Assembly (NCBI GenBank): GCA_913041325.1
Contig: CAJWHU010000066.1
Location: 1 to 8,304 of the forward strand
Reading direction: 5' to 3'
Source of the DNA: an uncultured Fidelibacterota bacterium
GTDB taxonomy: Bacteria; Marinisomatota; Marinisomatia; Marinisomatales; UBA1611
Length of the DNA stretch: 8,304 nt
The stretch's first letter is position 1, and each line of letters opens with the position of its first letter. The notes beneath the pieces are model-generated. The model had not been told where the DNA came from. It was given only the letters and a program-made list of their open reading frames with translations, and searched no databases. Position numbers and translations under genes: made by a program. Shown here in pieces: positions 1-7,432 of this stretch.

Positions 1-107
1 TAATAATATCATGATCATCTTGCATATCATCTCTTTACATTAGACTCATAAATTAGCAAAAGGTTAATAAATTTTTTTTAGGCATTAGCATTTTTGAAAT
101 CAGAAAA

Positions 108-137
108 TTTACTTATTTTACATGAAGGTAATATAAA
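108..137 (+). promoter_or_regulatory. Weak candidate sigma-70 promoter for the helicase gene
   Basis: TTTACT at 108-113 (4 of 6 matches to TTGACA) lies 18 nt from TATAAA at 132-137. A transcript starting about 7 nt downstream would have a leader of fewer than 10 nt. That fits the absence of a Shine-Dalgarno sequence before the ATG at 152. The region is very AT-rich, so chance matches are common and this is only the best of several weak options. Confidence 0.2.
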
Positions 138-151
138 GCTCAAAAACGGTT

Positions 152-3130
152 ATGGAATCGCTTCATAAAAATATCTCTCCTAATGCAAAACAACGTACTG
201 CTATTGAGCACCCTCCCGCACCTCTAATGATCATAGCAGGAGCAGGAACCGGAAAAACATTTACCATTGAAAATCGAATCACCCATTTAATCCAACATTT
301 TAGAGTTGATCCTCAACATATACTTACAATTACCTACACTGAGAAAGCCGCTAAAGAGTTGCAAGACCGCGTTGTAAGTGGCATTGGAAACGCAGGCCAT
401 AAAATGGCCATCTGTACTTTTCACTCTCTTTGTTATAAAATCTTAACAGATTATAGCAAAAAGAATATCAATCTGCTCCAAGAGAGCGAGGCAATTCATC
501 TTTTTATACAAAATTTTGATGATCTAGCACCATTTCAATCCGATGAATTCCCTCTGAACCCTCAGAAAGCAATTACTGATAGCTTCATCCCTTTCTTCAA
601 TCGTATGAGAGACGAATTAATCGATCCAAAAGAGATTTCAAAAGATATACAAGCTTCAAATGGCCTACCAAACGAAGAATTAGCCAACCAATTATCCGAT
701 TTAATCAGAATATACCCGTATTTCCAGTCCTGGAAAAAGAATCTCAATGTTGTCGATTATGGAGACATAATATTTAGTACATATAAAATTCTTAGCACAG
801 ATAAATCTATATTGAAAAAGGTACAGGACCAATACAGACACATCATTGTTGATGAATTCCAAGATAATAATTTTGCATTAAATGAAATTATATCTTTGAT
901 AGTAGGTGAAAGAAACCATGTGACTGTTGTTGGAGATGATGATCAGGTTATCTATAGTTTTCGTGGAGCAAGTTCATATAACATAAAAGCATTTAAACAA
1001 CGCTATGGCACTCACAATGACTACATGTCCATCTCTCTTGAGGATAACTATAGATCAAACCAGGCAATATTAGATCTTGCAAACAGTAGTATTAGAAACA
1101 ACGCCGACCGTGTTGATAAAGAACTTTTTTCTGCGATAAATCTCCCACAGATAAAGCCAAGAATATATTGGGGTAACAGCGACGAGCAAATGCATTTTCT
1201 GATTAATGAAATAAGAAAATGCGCTGAAGGCGGATCATCTTTTAGCGACATAGCGGTACTCTGTCGCACACGTAGCCAAGTAAATAAGGTAACACATGCA
1301 CTTAAAATTGCCTCCATACCAGTGGCGACGCAATACATGAGTCTGCTAAATTGCTCTGTGGTAAAAGATATAATGGCATGGTGCCAAGTAATATCTAGAG
1401 CGACATACCAAGATTCGGCATTATTTCGCATTTTTCAAACACAATTTGGCTACAAAGTCACGCACAACATTTTCAAAAAATGTAAAAATGGTGGTGGCAA
1501 ATCTCGATTTGATATGATATGCGAAGATAAGTCCATTCAGATGGCATACCCTCGAGTAAAGAATACTCTAAAACAGATAAACATGCTGATGTCTATTACA
1601 CAAAAAAGATCGGCAGGTGAAATGGTCTGGGAAATAGCTGAATACCTAGGAGTGCTAAAAATATATGCAAAAAATTACACTCTCGATGACCACTACATAC
1701 TTCTAAATGTAGGTGACTTCCTAAAAAGATCCCAAAATTTCTCCACCAGAAATAAGGATAATGGAAGCATTAAGGCCTTCAATAATTTTCTTGAGGTTTT
1801 GTTGCAAACTAGCGGACTACCGTCAATACAACCCACTGCGTACAGAAAACAAGATGCTGTCATTGTCAACACTATACACAGTGCGAAAGGTGCCGAATAT
1901 CCAGTGGTTTTTTTGCCATTTTTGCGCTCAGCCAGCTTTCCTTTGAATTTCAAAACTAGTAAAAAAGTGAATAGACCACCAGAAAGATGGCTGAAATACA
2001 AAGAGGTTTTATCACAGATTACACCCAAGGAGCATCACCTAAGCGAAGAGCGACGACTCTTTTATGTTGCTATTACTAGAGCAAAAAGAAAACTCTATAT
2101 TTTAGCACCTGACAAAGCTACATCGCCTTTTGTAAAAGAACTTAGAGAGGACTTAATGGAGGAGAAGAAAATGAGCGCAACAGAGCAAGATATTCGAACA
2201 TACTCTGAGCTAAAGATAAAGTACGAGAATAAACTTCAGAAAGCAGTTGCTAGAGAGGATTATACTCTGGCTTCAAATCTTGGAGCTGCATTAAAAATTA
2301 TCCATGAGCATGAACAAGACAACATCATAAAGCTTGGTGATTCTGATTGGGAGAAAGCTCTGGCGAAAGAACTTGAAAATGAGTTTGAACCAGAAATTCC
2401 TGACAAGATTTATCTATCAGCAAGTGCAATTGACACCTATGAAAGCTGCCCTATGAAGTATAGGTTAGGCCGCATAGACGGTATTCCTCAGACTGCCAAA
2501 AAACCGGAGTTAATATTTGGCAGTATAATCCACAATGTGCTCCAGAGATTTCATGAGCCTGATAAACCTCTAACAAAGAAACGAATATTACATCTTCTCG
2601 ACCAGGAATGGAAAAAAGACGATTTTGACTATTCTGTCCGAGAAAAAATATTCAAAGAGCAAGGAATCGAAATTCTTGAAAGATATTGTGATAATTTACA
2701 AGATTCACCTCCCGATGTTGTCATGAGGGAGAAGGAGTTTGTTTTTGATTTAGATTCTGTGAGCATAAGAGGAGCAATAGACAGAATAGATTTAGGGGAA
2801 AATGGTATTACCATTCTAGACTATAAAACTAGCAAAAATCCTACATCGGCAAAATCAAACCTACAATTAGCAATATACTCTATGTATCTAGAACAATTGA
2901 ATGACGAGAAAATTGGCGGAATTCCCTCTCTCTCATCCCTATATTTCCTCAGAGAGAAAGATAAACCTTTGAAAAGCCATGCATTCACAAAAGATGAAAT
3001 TGATAATACAAAAGATAAAATTCTTAAAGTTGCTGACAAAATTCGCAAGAAAGTTTTTAAAGCAAAAACTGGCAAACATTGCGACTGGTGCGATTACAAA
3101 CATCTGGTCTGCCCAGAATGGGAAAATTAA
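152..3130 (+). CDS. UvrD/PcrA-like SF1A helicase fused to a Cas4/AddB-type Fe-S PD-(D/E)XK nuclease
   Basis: A 992-residue protein predicted to be an ATP-dependent 3'-5' DNA translocase carrying its own nuclease, as in double-strand-end resection enzymes. Helicase motifs in order: Q-like NAKQ (11-14), Walker A AGAGTGKT (29-36), Ia (59-74), Walker B/DExx VDEFQD (233-238), III GDDDQVIYSFRGA (261-273), IV EDNYRS (297-302), V HSAKGAEY (576-583), VI RRLFYVAITRAK (634-645). A UVR-like helical hairpin follows at about 686-718. The nuclease spans about 755-992: H794, D877 (GAIDRID), D890-x-K892 (DYKTSK) and Q905-x3-Y909 (QxxxY), all catalytic positions being present. Cys766, Cys977, Cys980 and Cys987 match the split Fe-S ligand set of AddB/AdnB/Dna2. 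A single motor followed by a nuclease resembles mycobacterial AdnA/AdnB. The first in-frame ATG after a stop (134-136) sets the start; no Shine-Dalgarno is visible. The gene stands alone, convergent with the tldD operon. Catalytic assignment is firm; the exact pathway (recombination, repair or defence) is inference. Confidence 0.95.
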   Translation: MESLHKNISPNAKQRTAIEHPPAPLMIIAGAGTGKTFTIENRITHLIQHFRVDPQHILTITYTEKAAKELQDRVVSGIGNAGHKMAICTFHSLCYKILTDYSKKNINLLQESEAIHLFIQNFDDLAPFQSDEFPLNPQKAITDSFIPFFNRMRDELIDPKEISKDIQASNGLPNEELANQLSDLIRIYPYFQSWKKNLNVVDYGDIIFSTYKILSTDKSILKKVQDQYRHIIVDEFQDNNFALNEIISLIVGERNHVTVVGDDDQVIYSFRGASSYNIKAFKQRYGTHNDYMSISLEDNYRSNQAILDLANSSIRNNADRVDKELFSAINLPQIKPRIYWGNSDEQMHFLINEIRKCAEGGSSFSDIAVLCRTRSQVNKVTHALKIASIPVATQYMSLLNCSVVKDIMAWCQVISRATYQDSALFRIFQTQFGYKVTHNIFKKCKNGGGKSRFDMICEDKSIQMAYPRVKNTLKQINMLMSITQKRSAGEMVWEIAEYLGVLKIYAKNYTLDDHYILLNVGDFLKRSQNFSTRNKDNGSIKAFNNFLEVLLQTSGLPSIQPTAYRKQDAVIVNTIHSAKGAEYPVVFLPFLRSASFPLNFKTSKKVNRPPERWLKYKEVLSQITPKEHHLSEERRLFYVAITRAKRKLYILAPDKATSPFVKELREDLMEEKKMSATEQDIRTYSELKIKYENKLQKAVAREDYTLASNLGAALKIIHEHEQDNIIKLGDSDWEKALAKELENEFEPEIPDKIYLSASAIDTYESCPMKYRLGRIDGIPQTAKKPELIFGSIIHNVLQRFHEPDKPLTKKRILHLLDQEWKKDDFDYSVREKIFKEQGIEILERYCDNLQDSPPDVVMREKEFVFDLDSVSIRGAIDRIDLGENGITILDYKTSKNPTSAKSNLQLAIYSMYLEQLNDEKIGGIPSLSSLYFLREKDKPLKSHAFTKDEIDNTKDKILKVADKIRKKVFKAKTGKHCDWCDYKHLVCPEWEN
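2158..2173 (+). promoter_or_regulatory. Internal Shine-Dalgarno plus ATG, possible nuclease-only translation start
   Basis: GGAGGAG (2158-2164) lies 6 nt before the ATG at 2171-2173, which is codon 674 of the helicase-nuclease gene. This is a better initiation site than the gene's own start. Translation from here would give a 319-residue protein holding only the UVR-like motif and the complete Fe-S nuclease. The bases also encode Glu-Glu-Lys-Lys in frame, so chance is a real alternative. Confidence 0.35.
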
Positions 3131-3134
3131 TTAT

Positions 3135-3551
3135 TTACTGAATTTTTATTAGCTGAAATTCTATTCTACCCGTGAAACTATTGCAGATGAGCACCACTTT
3201 TTTGGGAAGGCCTAGTTCAATAACATCAATCTCATTTCCTGATATTAAATCTGAGAATATTCCGGCAGTAAAAACAGTATCACTTTGATCATTTATCATG
3301 TATAGGTAGGTTGAGTCTGATGATGCGACCACATCCTTAACCACTGTTGTTACGAGGATTCTATCATCCTCTGTTAGATCCATCAATAAATTCCAATCAT
3401 CACTTGCATCATATTTATCGCCCAAAAGTGATAATGAAAAATAGTCGGTATCATTGACAATGGCGGGTTTATTTTCAATTAAGCCATCTGCATAATCTGG
3501 GGGTCCCACACAGCCGCTCAAAAGCACCACTGCCAGAAAAATGTACTTCAA
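3135..3551 (-). CDS. Small predicted lipoprotein of unknown function (TTG start)
   Basis: A 138-residue protein that I cannot assign to a family. Its first 14 residues, MKYIFLAVVLLSGC, form a short signal peptide ending in the lipobox LSGC, so Cys14 should be lipidated and the protein anchored to a membrane. Residue +2 is Gly, not Asp, which by the enterobacterial rule favours outer-membrane sorting. The mature part is acidic, mostly beta-like, with no transmembrane segment and only one further Cys (in VLICNSF near the end). The start codon is TTG at 3551-3549, overlapping the rmuC stop as TTGA. AAAAGG about 8 nt upstream and the intact signal peptide support this start, and no upstream ATG in frame is better. 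It is the last gene of the tldD-tldE-rmuC operon and is probably translated by coupling. It ends 4 nt from the convergent helicase stop. Confidence 0.8.
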   Translation of the reverse strand: MKYIFLAVVLLSGCVGPPDYADGLIENKPAIVNDTDYFSLSLLGDKYDASDDWNLLMDLTEDDRILVTTVVKDVVASSDSTYLYMINDQSDTVFTAGIFSDLISGNEIDVIELGLPKKVVLICNSFTGRIEFQLIKIQ

Positions 3552-4642
3552 GTATCTAGCCTTTTATCATCACTATCGTTTCCCAGCTGTAATTCCGTTA
3601 TTCTCTCCATCGGTTTCTCCAGCTCTCTTAATCTTGGACCTTTTAGGTCCTCAAAGTGATTTGATAAAGCGCTTAAAGATTTTCCCATTGAATCTACTTT
3701 ACCTACGAACTGTTGCCACTGCTTCCTGAAGAGCCCAACGAGCACCTGCATTTCCCCAGCTTTTCGTTCCATTGCAAAATTAGATACAGCCTGCCTAACG
3801 AGTGATAGAACAGCATATAGGGTGATGGGCGAACAGAGGATAATCTTTTTTTCCAATGAGAAGTCAATAAGCTTTGCATCCTCTTGGTTTAGGAAAGAGT
3901 AAATACTCTCATTTGGAATGAATAGCAACATATAGTCTACTGTTCCATTTTCTGGGTCAATGTATGACCTTTTTGCGACTTCTTTAACTCTGTTACGAAC
4001 ATCTTTTAAAAATGCTTTTTTTTCTAGTTCTTTTTCGCTATCGGATTCAGCTGCGATATACTTTTCGTAGTGATCAAGTGGGAATTTTACATCCATATTT
4101 AAAGATTTTTCATCAGGCAGAAAAAAAGTGAAATCAGGTCTGTCTTTGCCAGCCTGCTGTTGCTGCTTGTAATTGAGTCCCTCGGATAATCCGATAAAAG
4201 ATAGAATGTCCTCAACCATCCTCTCTCCCCATTGCCCACGAGCTTGTGAACTGGAAAGTATCTGTCGTAAGTTGGAGGTGGTATTGTTTAACTCGCCTAT
4301 ATTTTTTCTAGATTCTTCCATCTGAGATTTAAGAGCTACAGTATTTTTTGACAAATTATTTAGATCTTCCTTCATTTCTTTTAGGGTTAAATCAATCAAC
4401 TCCTTTTTCTTACTTAGTTGGTCATCTGACTTTCCTAATATTGTTGAAAATTTGTCTTCTGCTAAATCAAGAAAATTTTTCTGATTATCAATAAGAGCCT
4501 GGTTTGAAAGATCACCAAATGCTGTTTGCAACTGTTCCTGGGTGTCCAACACAGATTCTATTTGTTTCCTATTTAGAAACCAAATTAACAGTCCACCAGC
4601 ACTGAACCCAATTACAAATACTATAATTAGTTTAAACTCCAT
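3548..4642 (-). CDS. rmuC: RmuC family DNA recombination protein
   Basis: A 364-residue RmuC-family protein. In E. coli, RmuC loss raises inversion at short inverted repeats; the family has a PD-(D/E)XK-like core and is thought to act on DNA structures near the membrane. Seen here: an N-terminal membrane anchor (about 4-23, IIVFVIGFSAGGLLIWFL), a long charged coiled coil (about 30-130), then the RmuC core: RGQWGERMVEDIL (135-147), RPDFTFFLPD (168-177), MDVKFPLDHYEKY (183-195), LLFIPNESIYSF (239-250) and ILCSPITLYAVL (268-279). Glu140, Asp170, Asp184 and Lys186 are candidate nuclease-like residues. The core reads more like the RmuC of non-proteobacterial lineages than E. coli RmuC, and the protein is shorter than the E. 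coli one. It starts 4 nt after the tldE stop with no Shine-Dalgarno, suggesting coupled translation, and overlaps the lipoprotein gene by 4 nt. Confidence 0.93.
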   Translation of the reverse strand: MEFKLIIVFVIGFSAGGLLIWFLNRKQIESVLDTQEQLQTAFGDLSNQALIDNQKNFLDLAEDKFSTILGKSDDQLSKKKELIDLTLKEMKEDLNNLSKNTVALKSQMEESRKNIGELNNTTSNLRQILSSSQARGQWGERMVEDILSFIGLSEGLNYKQQQQAGKDRPDFTFFLPDEKSLNMDVKFPLDHYEKYIAAESDSEKELEKKAFLKDVRNRVKEVAKRSYIDPENGTVDYMLLFIPNESIYSFLNQEDAKLIDFSLEKKIILCSPITLYAVLSLVRQAVSNFAMERKAGEMQVLVGLFRKQWQQFVGKVDSMGKSLSALSNHFEDLKGPRLRELEKPMERITELQLGNDSDDKRLDT

Positions 4643-4646
4643 TAAA

Positions 4647-5972
4647 CTATAGTGTTAGCTCGAAAGAGTCTACTAAAATACCTGGACATTTAGTTGCTCC
4701 GAGTGATCGCTGACCATACGTCCCTACCTCCGGTAAAACAGTCAACTTGTCCTCCACATGTAGGAGTTTATTACCAAAAAATCGGTAAAAGGAATCGTCA
4801 AATCTCATAGTCTCTATGGGCGCCACTATTTCGCCACCCTCTACCCAGAAACATGCATATCTAGTGAGGCCCGTAATTCTACCACCAGCATTGTCACTCC
4901 AGTTTAGGTAATGAATATTTGAAAGGTATAGACCTTTTTCTATCTCTTTAACAACATCTTCTTGGTTCAATTGGCCGGATGCCATAATTGGAGAACGCAA
5001 ATATTCACCATTCTCAGCAAAATTAGTTTCTACACCATATTCTTTCGCAGAGCGTGAACTGACTAAAGTATTGATAAGATGTCCGTTTTCTATGAGAGGA
5101 ACTTTGTTTGGTGATATCTCGCCATTTGAATTAAATATAGGGCATAATCCGCTAGAAAAATCTTCAGTTATTGAAAATTTTCTCGATAATCTAATGTCCT
5201 CATGACGCATTCTTCCAAAACCACTACAGCCCTGTCTCAATGAGGCTTCACTAAGACCATTCCATGAGAACATACCCAAAAAATCTGCAACAGCCGCGGC
5301 CTCAAACCATGTTTTATACTTTCCAGCACTGACTTTGATCGGCTTTCTGTTCATTAATAATAGTTTTTCCTTACTTAGCTGGACGTAACTCTCATAGTCG
5401 CTCTGATTCCAGTCGCTTCCGGCGTAGCACCCCTTGACCATCTGGTTGCTTGGGGTGACTAAAGAATAATCTAAGCAAAATGACTCAGTCTCAAACCAGT
5501 GCTGTTGACCCAAATTATTTGCATTGCCTCTGTACATTTTACCATTTGCTAATATACCAACAAAATCAATACCGCTTACAGCAGGGAGTATCGCGTCAAC
5601 GGAATCTTCAAATGACAAACCGTTTGCCTGTATTACCTTGCGGCTCGAATCAGAAGTTGACGGCATCACAAGAAATGGGTCCTCTGGAATTTCACTTGAT
5701 TCTTGCCGCATTCTATTTATTTCATCTAAGCCTCTTTTTAGATCTAAGTCAAAATTGCCAGAGACCGTGTAACCTGCGCTGCATGTGCGACCATTTGATA
5801 TAAATTTTAATCCTAGGTCAGCATCATCAACCAAGCCAGTCTGCCTTACTAGTGCATTATTAAACCTAACAAATTGACTTCTTTCTCCGCTGAAGGACAG
5901 TATCAAATTTTCATCCTTGTTCAAATTTGCAAAAAGCGCCTCGCTAATTTTTTCAAATATTTTTTCCATCAT
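4647..5972 (-). CDS. tldE: TldE/PmbA, non-catalytic partner of the TldD/E metalloprotease
   Basis: A 441-residue TldD/PmbA-family protein, close to the usual length of about 450. It lacks the HExxxH motif found in its neighbour TldD, which is the hallmark of the TldE (PmbA) subunit. In E. coli the TldD-TldE complex is a cytoplasmic metalloprotease that degrades unstructured peptides, trims the microcin B17 leader and degrades the antitoxin CcdA. Family landmarks include the C-terminal block with ENGEYLRSP (320-328), HYLNWSDNAGGRITGLTRYA (354-373), VEGGEI (377-382) and the final GILVDSFEL (431-439). The gene overlaps the tldD stop. The first codons are ATG ATG: the ATG at 5972 gives a 4-nt overlap (ATGA), but the second at 5969 is 6 nt from GGAGG and better placed, so the true product may lack Met1. 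Adjacency to tldD supports equal expression of the two subunits; in E. coli the two genes are apart. Confidence 0.95.
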   Translation of the reverse strand: MMEKIFEKISEALFANLNKDENLILSFSGERSQFVRFNNALVRQTGLVDDADLGLKFISNGRTCSAGYTVSGNFDLDLKRGLDEINRMRQESSEIPEDPFLVMPSTSDSSRKVIQANGLSFEDSVDAILPAVSGIDFVGILANGKMYRGNANNLGQQHWFETESFCLDYSLVTPSNQMVKGCYAGSDWNQSDYESYVQLSKEKLLLMNRKPIKVSAGKYKTWFEAAAVADFLGMFSWNGLSEASLRQGCSGFGRMRHEDIRLSRKFSITEDFSSGLCPIFNSNGEISPNKVPLIENGHLINTLVSSRSAKEYGVETNFAENGEYLRSPIMASGQLNQEDVVKEIEKGLYLSNIHYLNWSDNAGGRITGLTRYACFWVEGGEIVAPIETMRFDDSFYRFFGNKLLHVEDKLTVLPEVGTYGQRSLGATKCPGILVDSFELTL

Positions 5973-7411
5973 GCTCCTCCGAAAACCTCAACATCACCGA
6001 ACAAACATGCAGGAGATGCATGGCCAACCCGAATAACCTGGTTTGGTTCGCCCTTTCCGCAATTAGGAGTCCCATAAATACCAAAAGTATCCTCATTACC
6101 AAGCCCCTTTAAACTATTCCAGAAGGGTGTAGAAATACCTCTGTAATTAGGGTTTTTCACGGTTTTAGTAAGTTTTCCTTGCTCAATTATCCTGCCATAC
6201 TCGCAACCAAATTGAAATTTATTTCTGTAATCATCAATAGACCAAGATTTATTACTCTCCATATAAATTCCTGAATCAACTTGACCGATTAAATCCTCAA
6301 AAGCCAAATCGCCTGGTTCTAGGTTCACATTTGCCATCCTATCGATCGGGGCTCTGTTCCACCCACTTGAGCGGAAATTAGCAACGCCCTTTAAGCCAGA
6401 TCTAATTTGACTCTCTTTAGCCCCTAACCCTCTTACAAGTATGCCATCTTTGATTAGATGCTCTTTGGTTGCTTTTAGGCCTACATCATCAAATGCATAT
6501 GATGCGAACTCAGATTCCAGTGTGGGATCAAATGTGACATTCATTAGTTTTGATCCGTATTGTAACTTTCCAAAGTCCTCTTTCTTTACAAAACTCCACC
6601 CAGCGTAGTTTCTCTCGTCACCCAGTATCCGGTCAATCTCAAGGGCATGCCCTATACTCTCGTGAATCTGTAGCATCATCTGATCTGGAGCGATTACAAG
6701 ATCCATCTCTCCACTAGGACATTCATCTGCGTGCAGAAGCTCAATAGCCTGCTCACCTATACGATCCGCATTGGCTATTATCTCATGCTTATCAAAGTAC
6801 TCCAACCCCATCTGCCTGCATGTGCCACGCATACCTCCAAATGTCCTTGTTTGCTGATTGGTCCCATCAGCAGCGGTCGCGCTCAGGTCAAACTCCAGCA
6901 TTAGGAAATCCTGCTTTATATCACTACCATTGGAACTCACATATCTGAATGATGTTTCTATTAGCTGGCACAATGATGAAGCACTGACAATCTTGTCAGA
7001 AACTTTAAGATGATTATAAGCATCCAGGAGGAGTTCATTTAATGCTCCGGCTGATAAGCTATCAACATTTTTAGTGTAGGGCGACTGGTATTGGCCTTTA
7101 GATGGTGGCCTTGCTTTTTCATCAAAGCTATAAAGACAATTTTTTGATGCAATCTTTGCTTGCCTGTACGCTTTCTCTGCCGCTTGTGCAATACCTCTAG
7201 ACGTCATATCAGGGGTACCATAATAGCCAAACTGGCCATCTGCTAGTACCTCCACCATCACACCATGTGTAGACGATTTTGAATTGGCAACCGGAAAACC
7301 GTCGCGAATCATTCTAGGGGTATGAGCCTCATATACTTCACGCAACCCCACCCAATCAATGGGCAGGTCGATAGCACTGAGTAATTTTTTGATGTCAAAG
7401 TCCGTCTTCAT
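5969..7411 (-). CDS. tldD: TldD, catalytic subunit of the TldD/E metalloprotease
   Basis: A 480-residue protein, essentially the family's usual length (E. coli 481). The zinc-binding motif HESIGH (His250, Glu251, His255) matches the TldD HExxxH signature, followed by ALEID and RILGDERNYAG. The C-terminal TPNCGKGEPNQ carries Cys451, which corresponds to the third metal ligand described in E. coli TldD. Other family landmarks are YAFDDVG (305-311), SGWNRAP (349-355), the GxxESNKSWSIDDYRNKFQFGCEYG region (381-405) and the terminal GGA. With TldE it should form a cytoplasmic protease that threads unfolded peptides to a buried active site; the local substrate is unknown and no obvious RiPP precursor or toxin-antitoxin pair is present in the window. 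It is the first gene of the operon, divergent from hsp20. A modest purine-rich site (AGAGAGAAAAT) precedes the ATG. All expected active-site residues are present. Confidence 0.96.
   Translation of the reverse strand: MKTDFDIKKLLSAIDLPIDWVGLREVYEAHTPRMIRDGFPVANSKSSTHGVMVEVLADGQFGYYGTPDMTSRGIAQAAEKAYRQAKIASKNCLYSFDEKARPPSKGQYQSPYTKNVDSLSAGALNELLLDAYNHLKVSDKIVSASSLCQLIETSFRYVSSNGSDIKQDFLMLEFDLSATAADGTNQQTRTFGGMRGTCRQMGLEYFDKHEIIANADRIGEQAIELLHADECPSGEMDLVIAPDQMMLQIHESIGHALEIDRILGDERNYAGWSFVKKEDFGKLQYGSKLMNVTFDPTLESEFASYAFDDVGLKATKEHLIKDGILVRGLGAKESQIRSGLKGVANFRSSGWNRAPIDRMANVNLEPGDLAFEDLIGQVDSGIYMESNKSWSIDDYRNKFQFGCEYGRIIEQGKLTKTVKNPNYRGISTPFWNSLKGLGNEDTFGIYGTPNCGKGEPNQVIRVGHASPACLFGDVEVFGGA
5974..5980 (-). 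promoter_or_regulatory. Strong ribosome binding site of tldE inside the tldD 3' end
   Basis: GGAGGAG on the minus strand, the strongest Shine-Dalgarno in the window. It lies 6 nt (from GGAGG) before the ATG at 5969-5967 and only 3 nt before the ATG at 5972-5970, favouring the inner start, in which stop and start overlap as TGATG. Confidence 0.7.
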
Positions 7412-7432
7412 ATTTTCTCTCTATTTCGAAGA

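Noticed and set aside
1693..2028. Minus-strand frame of 111 codons inside the helicase
   Set aside because: It lies opposite helicase motif V and its composition reflects the complement of that gene; no SD or domain.
152..3130. Reading the helicase-nuclease as part of a CRISPR or multi-gene defence island
   Set aside because: There are no repeats, Cas genes or other defence genes in the window; the Cas4-like fold alone is not evidence for CRISPR.
4013..4024. Run of eight A residues (minus strand) in rmuC as a slippage or frameshift site
   Set aside because: The reading frame stays intact through it and encodes a normal Glu-Lys-Lys-Ala stretch; no alternative frame product is evident.
5480..5803. 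Plus-strand open frames of 82 and 107 codons inside tldE
   Set aside because: They are antisense shadows of a well-conserved gene, with no family resemblance and no start signal.
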